DNA of 64,000 bases, from contig NC_090283.1 in the NCBI RefSeq assembly GCF_037392515.1, positions 15,747,501-15,811,500 of the forward strand, read 5' to 3'. Numbering within the stretch: the stretch's first letter is position 1; each line of letters opens with the position of its first letter. The DNA is from Haliotis asinina. Taxonomy: Eukaryota > Mollusca > Gastropoda > Lepetellida > Haliotidae. Of this stretch, positions 35,090-45,938 are shown piece by piece. The notes below the pieces were generated by a model. That model did not search any database. It was not told the origin of the DNA and saw only the letters and a list, made by a program, of their open reading frames with translations. The translations under genes were made by a program, and so were the position numbers.

Positions 35090-38000
35090 AGACCTTAAAC
35101 CGTCAGCACTATGTCTCCAAGAGACGTATCTCAAACATACTGATACATTTGATTTAAGGCAGTAGACTTGTTATCACTCTTTTTCTCCACCAGGGGATAA
35201 AGCGACTGGAGGTTCAAAGATATTAGTTAGACGTAACATCATTCATAGCGATGTTCATTTGAATACCAATCTCCAAGCCGTAGCTATTCGCCTCAGCCTG
35301 CACATTGCGTTTACTCTGTGCTCTTTGTACATTCCACCTTCATCTCTTCTCCGACAAACTGATCACCAAAATCTCTATGATCAATTACCAAAGCCCTGTA
35401 TCATCATGGGCGATTTGAACGGGCACAACCATCTATGGGGAAGTACAAGCACAAACCATAAAGCTCAGATTATTGAGGATTTTATATTTGATAATAGCTT
35501 GTGTGTTTTTAATGACGAATCAAACACCTATTTACATCCTGGAACAGGAACCTATTCTGCACTTGATCTGTCCCTCGTTAATTCGAATGTTTACAACGAA
35601 TTTGACTGGTCTGTTCATGATGGAAGTGACCACCTCCCAACTGTCCTAAAAGCTATCAAACCCGATGATGATCCCCCTTTATCACGGTGGAATTTTAATA
35701 AAGCCAATTGGCCTATATATGAAATGCTGTGTATGGCAAAAATTAATACCAGAAAACTTTATGAATGTATCAGATCCGATAGAGTTGTTTTCAGCTGAGT
35801 TAAATGAAATCGCTGACCAATCAATTCCTAAGTCCTCTGCAATTCCACATCTTCGTAAACCATGGTTCAACAATGAATGTAAACAAGCAAGAAAGTGTAG
35901 GAAGAAAGCAGAAAAATACTTTCGCCGACATCCTACCGTTCACAACTTAAACACTGTTAAAATTACGAGTGCCAAAGCACGACGAACTTATAAACAAAAC
36001 AAGCGCCAGTCTTGGAGGAAATATGTTTCCAACATTAATTCGCGCACCCATGTCTAAGGTGTGGAATATGGTCCAAAGAATAAAAGGCAAAGGTTCCAAA
36101 TCCTCTGTTAAACATCTCAAAGAAGGTGATAAATTGATAACTGGTAAGGGTGATATTGCCAATAAAATTGGTGAAACTCTTTCCAGAAATTCATCATCAT
36201 CAAACTATATACCTGAATTTCAGAAATATAAAAATCAACAAGAAAAACAAAGAATTAACTTTGACTCTAATAACGGTGAAGATTATAATGAAGTATTTTC
36301 ATTACATGAGCTACATACTGCTCTCGAGCAAGCTCATGATACTACAGCTGGTGATGACAACATTCATTACCAGTTACTGAAACATTTACCTGAGACATGT
36401 CTTTTGACACTTTTGGAAATATTTGACCGTATTTGGATTTCAGGAAATTTTCCTCAGTCGTGGCACAATGCCATTGTAATCCCCATACCAAAGCCTGGCC
36501 GGGATCATACAGATCCCTCAAATTACCGCCCTATATCGTTAACCAGTTGCGTTTGTAAAACCATGGAACGAATGGTAAACAATAGATTAGTCTGGTATTT
36601 GGAAACGAATAATCTTATCACAGATATTCAATGTGGTTTTCGGAAAAACCAAAGTACTATTGATCATTTAGTACGATTAGAATCCTATGTTAAGAATGCT
36701 ATTGTAAATAAACAACAAGTTGTATCCATTTTCTTCGATCTGGAGAAAGCATATGATACCACTTGGAAGTATGGCATTTTAAAGGATTTATATGATTTCG
36801 GTTTGAGAGGTCGTTTGCCTCATTTTATCTCACAATTTTTAAAAGACAGGCAATTTCAAGTCCGAGTGGGATCATCCCTGTCTGACCATTATAATCAGGA
36901 TCAGGGTATTCCACAAGGCAGTATTTTGTCTGTAACACTCTTTAGTATCAAGATCAACAGTTTATCCAAGGTTTTAAATGATTCAATTGATGGATCACTT
37001 TTTGTGGATGGTTTTAATATTTCTTGTCGTGGAAAAAATATGCATACTATTGAACGGCAACTGCAGTTGTGCTTAAACAAAATTAACAAATGGTGTCTTG
37101 AAAACGGCTTTAAATTTTCTAAATCAAAAACCAATTGTATACATTTCTGTAGAAAATACAAACCGCATAAAGATCCAGAATTGTTTTTAAATAGCACTCC
37201 CATCAAAGTCGTTAAGGAGGCAAAGTTTTTGGGTCTGATTTTCGACTCACATTTAACGTTTCTCCCCCATATCAAATCTTTAAAAAATAAATGCCTGAAG
37301 GCGCTGGATTTATTAAAAGTCGTTTCTAATTCAAAGTGGGAAGGTGATCAAGCTACCCTCCTCCACTTATATCGATCACTTGTCCGCTCAAAACTTGACT
37401 ATGGTTCCATCGTGTATGGTGGAGCCTGCAAAAGCAACCTGAAACTATTAGATTCTGTCCATCACCAAGGTCTAAGACTTTGTCTTGGTTCCTTCAGAAG
37501 TTCACCTATCGACAGTCTCTACGTTGAAGCAGACGAACCATCTCTTACCCAACACCGTATAAAATTATCCTTACAGTATATTACAAAGTTATATTCTAAT
37601 GAGTCTAATCCTGCATTTCACTGTGTCTTTAATTCCCCTTATGAAGATTTATATAACAAGAACTCATCTCTTGTTCCACCTCTTGGACTGACAATTAAGC
37701 CTTTCATTACTGCTGCAGGAATTGAGCTAAATAACATAGCTCCCTCCCGTCTCCTTTCTTCTCCTCCTTGGCAGTTGCTTAGGCCACAAGTTGACCTAAC
37801 ATTAACTACATTTAAAAAATCAGAAACTAATGACTTACAATATAAACAAGAATATCATCAATTAAAAAACAAATATAACAATTACAAATCCTCATTTACA
37901 GACGGATCCAAGGACGGTGGTGCGGTAGCTTGTGCCACGATCATTGGATCCGGAACAATATCTTCTAGAATACCATATAACAGCTCTATTTTTACTGCAG

Positions 38001-38659
38001 AAGCAAACGCCATATTAACAGCTCTCAAATATATTCAAAGACATCCTAAACATAAACAATACATAATTTGTTCTGACTCTCTTTCGTGTCTTCAGGCTAT
38101 TAAAAACCTATTATGTAAACATCCACTTTTAATTGAAATTATTGAATTGTATAATTATCTTGCCACTGGTCAATACGACATCGTCTTCTGTTGGTTACCC
38201 AGCCATGTTGGAATCTCTGGTAACACTTTGGCTGACCTTGCTGCTAAGGCAGCACTCAACAAATCTGTGACACCACTTCTTATGCCCTATACTGATTATA
38301 AAGCTACCATTAGATCTTACATCCATGATCTGATGCAGAAGAAGTGGGACACCCAAGTAGATATCAATAAATTACATGAAATAAAACCATATGTTGGTTA
38401 CATCTACTTGGGTTGTCAGTCCAGATTTGAAGAGGTCATTATACGACGATGTCGTATTGGCCACAACAGGTATACGAATGAATATATTTTGAAAGGTGAT
38501 GATCCTCCGTTCTGCATCCCTTGTGATGAGATAGTCACGGTCAAGCATGTCTTGCTTGACTGTGTTGAATATTCCATCACAAGGGACAATTATTTCAAGT
38601 CAAGAACTATGAAGGACCTTTTTAGTAACGTAAGTTCTCATTTAATTATTGCATTTTAA
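35090..38659 (+). pseudogene. LINE copy A ORF2 (endonuclease, RT, RNase H), broken
   Basis: The endonuclease part has IIMGDLNGHNHLWGS and a terminal SDHLPTVL. The RT part, in the 35969-38659 frame (896 codons open), has VIPIPKPGRDHTDPSNYRPI, FFDLEKAYDTTW, IPQGSILSVTLF and FVDGFNISC. RNase H follows: FTDGSKDGG, TAEANAILTAL, CSDSLSCLQAI and WLPSHVGISGNTLADLAAKA. At least two frame changes before 36.0 kb and the Asp-to-Gly change in the RT box make it inactive. RNase H active-site D/E/D residues are all present. Confidence 0.85.
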
Positions 38660-39198
38660 AAAGAATTGGATTTATTGACTGACATGTAAATAAATATTTT
38701 TTTATGATTGGAAGTTGAATTAGTAACTGAGATTGTTAGTGGCTGTATCCTCGAGGGGGGTAGAAGTACCGAAAAATTATTGTCCTCCTGAGAGGGTACG
38801 TAAGTCCAAAAACATTTGAAGTCAAATTTAGTCTCCCATTTCTTTGTAGCCGTAGTATTTCTGTCATTTTAATTTGTGGCTAATCTTGCATACAATCGCC
38901 AGCAGCTGAGGGGATGGTGTAAATCCAGCTAGGGACCATGCAGGTAGCAGAAGTACTGTAAGCCCCCATGGCCCCTAGTATGGTTTTTATATTGTACTGT
39001 ACAAATACTGATACTATCATTTTTTAAGTTTCCACGCTAGTTTTAATACTAACTGTGATAGTCTAGTGGTTTTACTGTCCTTCGTAGACAGGGTCTTCAT
39101 AGTATGCATATATATTCTTTTTTGTCATGCATGTTCTCGTCACGATATGGCTGCAATATTGCCGATGTGACGTTAAATATTAACTCACTCACTCACTC
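38660..39198 (+). mobile_element. 3' UTR of LINE copy A
   Basis: Carries CTCCTGAGAGGGTACGTAAG, GAGGGGATGGTGTAAAT and the end GGCTGCAATATTGCCGATGT + GACGTTAAATATTAACTCAC. Homologous to the free tails at 17988, 25526 and 62265. Confidence 0.75.
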
Positions 39199-39257
39199 CA
39201 TTCCACAACTCTCACATTCCTCTTGCCAGGCTCATCTTGACAACTTTATACCCTTGA

Positions 39258-40873
39258 GTGAGGCATAAAAAAATCATTGTTCAATCAACACAAACCTATT
39301 GCATTCTGAATCCCACTCCAACACAGTTTATGCTTGAATTCCTGGATATTCTTTTGCCAGTTTTTACCAAGATGATAAACCTCAGTCTTTCCGTTGGTTA
39401 TGTCCCATCTTCTTTAAAAAGTGCTTCAGTGAAACCTATACTGAAGAAGAATGGACTGGATACCAAAAATCTAGCTAATTATAGACACGTATCTAACCTT
39501 TCCTATGTGTCGAAGCTCTTGGAAAAGGCTGTCAAGCCTCGTCTTGTGACACATCTCAGTGACAATGGTCTTTATGATCCTTTTCAGTGAGCTTATAGAC
39601 CAAATCATAGCACAGAAACCGCACTGATCAGTGTTATGGATACTCTACTTGAAGCAGCAGGCAAGTTAGCGTGCTTGTTCTTCTCGATCTGTGTGCCGCC
39701 TTTGACACTGTATACCACAACACGCTCATTGCGAGTTTAGAGGACCGTTTTGGGCTATGTGGTAACGTGTTAAAGTGGTTTTCATCATACTTGAACACAG
39801 TCCGTCCTCATCGATGTGTCCGATCAAGTCTAAATGAAGGTATTTATGGAGTTCCACAAGGGTCAGTCCTGGGACCCGTGGTGTTTACGCTTTACACACG
39901 TAGCCTTGGTGAGCTGATCAACCAGCATTCTGTAAACCACCACTGCTATGCGGATGACACTCAGCTTCAGAGATCGATTTTTCCTAATCAGTCATAAACT
40001 CAGATATCTCATGTTTCGGAGTGCATTTCTGATGTGAAATCCTAGATGTCAATCAGTAAGCTAAAATTGAATGACAACAAAACTGATCGGGTCAACCATG
40101 AATCGGGCCAAGGTTAAGGTGGACTCGATCAAGATTGGTAATTCCGTGCTACCTTTCAGTAAAACAGTAAAAAATCTTGGGGTCATGATTGACTCAAACC
40201 TTCCTATTGAGGACCATGTAAATACCGTATGTCACATATGCTACTTCCACATGAAGAACATTGCCAACATCTGTCACCTGTTGACATGCGATGCGTTATG
40301 CCATTTGGCCAGATCCACTATCCTCTCACGGCTCGTTTACTGTAACAGTCTACTGGGTAATGTACCTCAGGATCTTGTCACCAAATTACAGCGCATTCAG
40401 AATGCGCCTGCACGTACCATCACCAGAAGCGGGAAGCGGTCACACATCACACCAATCCTTGTTAAACTACACTGGTTCCCGATCAAAGCAAGGATCGAAT
40501 ATAAGATCCTGTGCATCACATACAGCTGTAAAAATGGTTCGGCTCCAGCCTACCTGTCCAACCTAGTGAAAGAGTATGTTCCATCTCACTGTCTCAGATC
40601 AGCCAACAACTCGCTGCTCAAATTCCCACAGCCAAACTGAAAACCTTTGGACACAGACGCTTCTCGTTCACATCCGCCTTTCTCTGGAATGACCTGCCCG
40701 TCTTTATTTAACACATTGAAACACTGTCTAACTTCCAGTCAAAGCTGAAAACTTTCCTCTTCCAAAACTAATACTCTGATGTCTACACTAGCTGTCTTAT
40801 CAAAAGCGCCGTGAGCAATCACTTGTTGTTTGGACACTGTGCGCTATAAAAGACTACTTACTATTATTATTAT
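39258..40873 (+). pseudogene. CR1/L2-like LINE ORF2 fragment, 5'-truncated
   Basis: RT motifs are LANYRHVSNLSYVSKLLEK, then LLDLCAAFDTVYHNTL, GVPQGSVLGPVVFTLYTRSL and HHCYADDTQL. The thumb region carries LGVMIDSNLPIEDHV and LHWFPIKARIEYKIL. Stops and frame changes separate 39258-39590, 39671-39997 and 40071-40640. The copy ends in an (ATT)n run at about 40857-40873, the usual simple-repeat end of CR1/L2 elements. It lies directly after LINE copy A. Confidence 0.8.
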
Positions 40874-42370
40874 GTTTTACAGATTGAGATAGAAATGCAG
40901 CAGAGAGGGTTCGGGTGATCGTGGCACAGTCAGGCTGGTCAAGCTCATCATCAGCTCAGGGCCCTCGCCCCCTCTACACGCAGCCCAGACAGCGAATGGG
41001 ACTTCTCCCAGGAAACACTGCGTAGTCGCACCCACCAAGAACTTTCCGGAGAATATGGAGGCTCCCCAACACTGCAGCATTCTGCATTACCCAGATTGTC
41101 AGAAGGGCTGTGCTCCCGGTGGAGAACCCGGGCACTTTCCTGATCTATTATGTTTTACAGATTAAGATTGATATGCAGCAGAGAGGGTTCGGGTGATCCT
41201 TTATCACTATTATTATTTACAGATTAAGATTAAAATGCAGCAGAGAGGGTTTGGGTGATCGTGGCACAGTCAGGCCGATAAAGCTTATCATCAGCTCATG
41301 ACCCTCGCCCCCTCTACACGCAGCCCAGACAGTGAATGGGACTTCTCCCCGGAAACACTGCCTAGTCGAACCCACCAAGAACTTTTCGGAGAATATGGAG
41401 GCTCCCCAACATTGCAACCTTCTACATTACCCAGATTGTCAGAAGGGCTGTGCTCCCGGTGGAGAGAACCCGGACACTCTCCTGATCTACGCCATATCAG
41501 GAGATCAGGAGGTACCAAACCAAGGGCACCGAGAACAATGGGAGGCCTGACGACAGCGTACTTGGGTTGCAAGCGAGACATTTCAAAGGCGAGGTCCGTA
41601 TATTTATCATGCTGGTTGTATATTGGCCTATTCCAGAGACGTTTATAACTGTCATTTTTCAGGACGCCCAGGACGTACCATGTTCAGGGTCGTACCATGG
41701 ATGGACCTCGGGGTCAAAGCCACAGGCATGGCAGAGACGATATTGAAAGCAGCGAGCCATGCCATCAGGTCTTTTAAGATATGCTGTTTGTGCTAAGGAA
41801 GGGCATCCACTGACAAGGTGTTGGACAGTCTCTGTAAATTCATTGCAAAGACGACATTTCATATTGATATTTTCTTGAAGAATAACATTCTGGCGATTTC
41901 GAGTTGGCAGTGACTGGTCCTGAGCAGTAAAAAGGAAGCTCTCAGTTTCACATTTGAGACCAGCCGACTTCATCCAGGTGAAGGAGTCGGTTGGATTGCT
42001 GTTCTGTTCCACACACAGCATGTACACAAGACGCAGTGGCTTCTCAGACCAAACCAAGGGCACCGAGAACAATGGGGGGCCTGACGACAGTGTACTTTTG
42101 AAAAGCGAGACATTTCAAAGGCGAGGTCCGCATTTTTATCATGCTTTTCCTGAATCTTGCCAATCACATTGTCTGTCAAAAGGGACAGAAAATTCAATGA
42201 TATAAATAATTTCATTGGTTTTTGTCAAAAAGGACAAGATCAGGTTTGTTGGCTGGAATTCGTCTCAAGCTGTATATTGGCCTATTCCAGAGAAGTATAA
42301 AAGCATCATTTTCCAGGACGCCCTGGACATGTTCAGAGTCGTACCATGGATGGACCTCGGGGTCAAATTT
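40874..42370 (-). mobile_element. 3' ends of a LINE with R2-type (restriction-like) endonuclease, several nested copies
   Basis: On -, MKCRLCNEFTETVQHLVSGC is the Cys-His knuckle that precedes the endonuclease in R2-type elements; RIPANKPDLVLFDK-like and VVRPPIVLGALGLVPPDLL pieces follow in other frames. 40874-41150 and 41211-41500 are near-identical direct copies with a short piece (41151-41210) between, and 41560-41690 is repeated at 42090-42350. All are truncated and frame-broken. Clade inferred from motifs only. Confidence 0.6.
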
Positions 42371-42483
42371 CTGCAGGAAAAAAATTCTGAGAAATTTCTG
42401 CAGAAAAAAAAATCTGCCAGAAATTTCTGCAGAAATGCATTTTCAGAGCCAATTTGTGAGCTTATTAACACGTGAACACACTG

Positions 42484-42904
42484 GCACATGAACTTTACGT
42501 GTTCATCTCCTCGAGATCTTTCCAATGATATAAACTATATCTTTGTAGTTTGCTCCCTTCTGTGTGTCAAGTTAAGACTCGCTGGTCATTTCTAAGCTGT
42601 CCCACCCAGCGTCATAACTAAAAAGTACATATTCATACTGATAATAAATTTCAATCTCTAGTATAATAAACGGCACTGTTAAAGTGCTGTAAGCATCAAA
42701 TGGTTTACATTTTACTGCAATGTCTACATACAACTTGCTTTACAGTAATCAGATTATTATAACAGTCTTGAAAAAGCACATGAACTTTACGTGTTCATCT
42801 CCTCGAGATCTTTCCAATGATATAAAATATGTCTTTGTAGTTTGCTCCCTTCTGTGTGTCAAGTTAGAACTCGCTGGCCATTCCTAAGTTGTCCCGCCCA
42901 GCCT
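42484..42904. repeat. Direct repeat pair, about 129 bp each
   Basis: 42484-42612 and 42776-42904 share CACATGAACTTTACGTGTTC, TCTTTCCAATGATATAAA and TTTGTAGTTTGCTCCCTTCT; the spacer is about 163 bp. Family unknown. 42371-42440 is an A-rich run with repeated AAATTTCTGCAG. Confidence 0.7.
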
Positions 42905-42910
42905 TCTACT

Positions 42911-43725
42911 CAAAAAAGAAACGCATAGCTGAAAATTGTTATCAGTTTATACACTTAAGGTTCAGTAATACAAGACAGTCATGAAGAAAACCTGAATGAA
43001 CTTTAACGGTCCAATCCTGCAGGAAATTGTATGTCACAATGACAAGTGTTCCAAGGTCAAGGCCGCAAAAAGTCAGTATCTTGTGTGGCCACCATTAGCA
43101 CCAATGGTTGCTTGGCGTCGGCGTCCCATATAGACAGGATGAGATTCTGGATGAAGGGCCTTGGATAGTCTGTTCAGAAATTGTTCTAAGTCCTGGCACT
43201 ACCGATGTTGTGGAGGATACTGTGGTGAACCTGTTCCGCAAATGTCGAAGCCGATTAAACCTGTCCCGAGCGGGCGTTGTCACACGGCGTCGACCTGACC
43301 TGCTTGTAGCGATGCCAAAGTCTTGCTATGGTACTCTGTGACACATTCAATTGCTTTGCCGTCGCAGACTGAGACTCCAAACGACCGCGTCGTTCCGCTG
43401 AGACTCCGTAAGTCCAGGCATGATTTTAACACCAAATTTAGGATTGTCAACTGTCAAAAGAGCATAGATTCTCCCGACTTTTATTGGAAATGATCCATGG
43501 AATGTGCCAAAAGGAAATGAATGTCTTCCCGTTCACAATTTATTGCATTAACTGAGGAAAACAGATTTTGGTGCATTTTGGCGAGTTGTCCTGAAATGAC
43601 AATGGACTCAAACTCGGAACTGTTTGCAGAGAGCGTTCACCACAGATATACTGATTACATAGACACCAATGATTCTCATTCGAAAGATTACATGGAAAAA
43701 TACTACCCATGCGTTTCTCTTTTCT
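42911..43725 (-). mobile_element. Tc1-like deletion derivative (N-terminal transposase part only)
   Basis: Ends carry inverted GAAACGCAT (42918-42926) and ATGCGTTTC (43709-43717). On -, TTPARDRFNRLRHLRNRFTT with LRTISEQTI downstream is the helix-turn-helix DNA-binding region of Tc1-like transposases, preceded by MPGLTESQRNDAV in another frame. The DDE catalytic part is missing, so the copy is non-autonomous. Confidence 0.65.
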
Positions 43726-43769
43726 CTCTTCCCTTTTTTATTTTTTTTATTTTTTATTTATTTAGTTTT

Positions 43770-44044
43770 TGTAGAGAGAGAGAGAGAGGTTTATATACAC
43801 AACTGTTAATACCTCCAAGACCGGTTTGAGGAATTTATACAATTCATATTATGGCATAGCATGAGGTATCATATTATGATTGACACACCTTTATGAATAA
43901 TCTATGTCTTTATTTTAACAATGGCGAACGTTTCAGCATAGCATCTTATACCGTTTTCAAGCACAAGAACCTATACCGAAACGTCGCCATTGATAAAATC
44001 AGGGATAGTCTGTAACGGGGACAGGTCACTCGCTTTCTTTCTTT
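43770..44044. other. (GA)n run, short palindrome and left flank of LINE copy B
   Basis: GAGAGA run at 43773-43788. CAATGGCGAACGTTTC (43919-43934) pairs with GAAACGTCGCCATTG (43978-43992). The last 12 bases CTTTCTTTCTTT (44033-44044) recur after the LINE at 50125-50136. Confidence 0.6.
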
Positions 44045-44690
44045 CCTTTGCACCCGTGAAGAGCCACCTCCTCGTGGTGGGTGCTGGGTAACGCTAAGAG
44101 CTCTTTAAACCCCCCGTGTGGACCCGGGTCAACTAGGTCCATAGCACCCCATTGCTGGTCGCAAGGAGCGACCGAATTGGGCAACCTGTTTGCCGTGGGT
44201 TGCGTCCCGTGTCGGTGGAGGAAGGGATCCTGGTGGTTGAGGGCAATGGGATCTTGAAACCATGTTCCTATTGCTTAACACACCACTTTGGCCCTGACTT
44301 CACCTAGACGGGTGGTAGAACTGGCCCGGTTCTATCAATCGGCTGGTCACGCCAAGCCCTGTGCATGGTGAATATTTTTGCACATTTTATTGGGTTTTGG
44401 CAATTTTGACATCTACTGCATACCTTATTGGTTATTGCACATTGTACTTGTTATTCGGTATTGGCAATTTTGATATCTACTGTGAACCTTATTGGTTATA
44501 TTATCCTGCCTAGAGTCCCATGCCAGAAGGCGGTGGCTCATGGGCCAATCTGGTAAACCATTTTTGTGATGGTTTTACTTGAGTATACTCCCCTGGTATC
44601 CCTGGTGTCGCCTGTTGGAGACCCACAGGCGTAAGGCATCGTCCTTGTTGACACTCCGTGGTGGGTGGGGACCTACGGGAATGAAGTGAT

Positions 44691-45938
44691 TTGTATGATA
44701 CTGATGAACTGCGAACGCCTCCTGTGACTAATGAAAATTGGTCCAGATTTTTGGTTATCACTTCTGTAGATGGTAATCCATTGAAACTAAATTCTTTTGC
44801 TGTTGAAAAGGCAATTCAAGGAATCGCTGGCGATGTTGAAGATGCTAGAAGGTTGCGTAATGGGTGTCAATTGATAAAATGTAGACGACACAAAGAAGCC
44901 GTTAGTCTTCTTTCCATCAAGACCCTCGCAAATATTCCAGTGGTGGTTTCCCCGCATCTGTCCCTGAACAGCTGCAAAGGGATGGTGCGTGATAATGGTC
45001 ATCTCCTTGCTGACATGACAGAGGATGACATTTTGCAAGAACTGAAAACCCAACATGTTGTAGCTGTGAAACGCTTTTCTTCAAAACGCCATGGTGAAAT
45101 CTTTAAGACCAACACATATCTTTTCACGTTTGGTCTTCCGAAAATTCCTAGTTCGATTAAAGCAGGATATTGTAGTATCAAAGTGGATATGTACATTCCT
45201 AATCCACTGAGATGCTACAAGTGTCAACGTTTTGGCCATGGATCCAACACATGTACTAAACCAGCTGCTTGTTATTGCTGTGGTGGTAGTTGTGCAGACA
45301 GTAATGTGTGTATGAACGATCCTTCATGTGTTAACTGCGGCGGTGATCATATTCCTTCAAAGGAATGCCCAACATGGAAGCGTGAGTCCAACATAATTAA
45401 ATTCAAATATGAACGGAATATCTCATTTCAAGATGCGAAGAAAATCGTTCTAGATGAAGAACAATCCACACGCATTTCCTATTCCGCAGCCGTGTCACGA
45501 CCAACTTCACAGTCTGCCCAGCACCCTGCTAGTAGGCATATTTCATGTAAGGATATTGGATGTCAAACAGTTTACACATGGAGAACAACAGAGTCTCCTC
45601 AACGAATGCCGTTCACTTCCGATTCAGTTGTTATCCTCGAATCTACCTCCTCTCAAACAACTTGTCAAAACGTACTGTCATCTCAGTCATCTCAGTCACC
45701 GTCATCAGAAACAAATGGAAAACATGTTATAAACAAAACAAAATCCAGGACGGAATCGTCCCAAAAGTCACAGAGTGGCAGGCCATCTAAAGGATCTGAC
45801 AACAAGATCCAGTTGTTTAACAAATATGGCTCCCTTGAAGAAATGGATGTGTCTGATAACATTCGGCACAGGACACATAGCCTTTCGCCCTCAAAGAAAG
45901 GGAGGGGTCGATCCCCAATTAATGCCCCCAAAAGGTGA
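44691..45938 (+). CDS. LINE copy B ORF1 (CCHC zinc-knuckle RNA-binding protein)
   Basis: Open for 415 codons, but no ATG begins the open frame; an ATG a few bases upstream is in another frame, so the true start may be damaged. The N-terminal half contains NGCQLIKCRRHKEAVSLLSI and LNSCKGMVRDNGHLLADMTE, matching copy A's first frame. Knuckles follow: CYKCQRFGHGSNTC, CYCCGG..., and CVNCGGDHIPSKEC. The C-terminal third is Ser/Gln/Lys-rich and probably disordered. Expected role: binding element RNA in a cytoplasmic RNP. Its TGA overlaps the ORF2 ATG by one base (TGATG, 45936-45940). Confidence 0.8.
   Translation: MYDTDELRTPPVTNENWSRFLVITSVDGNPLKLNSFAVEKAIQGIAGDVEDARRLRNGCQLIKCRRHKEAVSLLSIKTLANIPVVVSPHLSLNSCKGMVRDNGHLLADMTEDDILQELKTQHVVAVKRFSSKRHGEIFKTNTYLFTFGLPKIPSSIKAGYCSIKVDMYIPNPLRCYKCQRFGHGSNTCTKPAACYCCGGSCADSNVCMNDPSCVNCGGDHIPSKECPTWKRESNIIKFKYERNISFQDAKKIVLDEEQSTRISYSAAVSRPTSQSAQHPASRHISCKDIGCQTVYTWRTTESPQRMPFTSDSVVILESTSSQTTCQNVLSSQSSQSPSSETNGKHVINKTKSRTESSQKSQSGRPSKGSDNKIQLFNKYGSLEEMDVSDNIRHRTHSLSPSKKGRGRSPINAPKR

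Larger units (their letters stand above)
33400..39198 (+). mobile_element. I/Nimb-type LINE, copy A (near full length, broken)
   Basis: Starts at GCACCCGTGAAGAGCCACCT, like copy B, with a hairpin-forming 5' end, and ends with TGACGTTAAATATTAACTCA and (ACTC)n. It contains ORF1 (34044-35085, two frames) and ORF2 (about 35090-38659, several frames) with an RNase H domain. No clear target duplication flanks it. The RT catalytic box is FVDG instead of FVDD. The architecture (CCHC ORF1, EEP endonuclease, RT, RNase H) places it in the I superfamily. Confidence 0.85.

Noticed and set aside
41291-41648. Overlapping frames on both strands with Pro/Ser/Arg-rich products
   Set aside because: Only the - strand piece with VVRPPIVLGALGLVPPDLL makes sense as a LINE end; the others are shadows.
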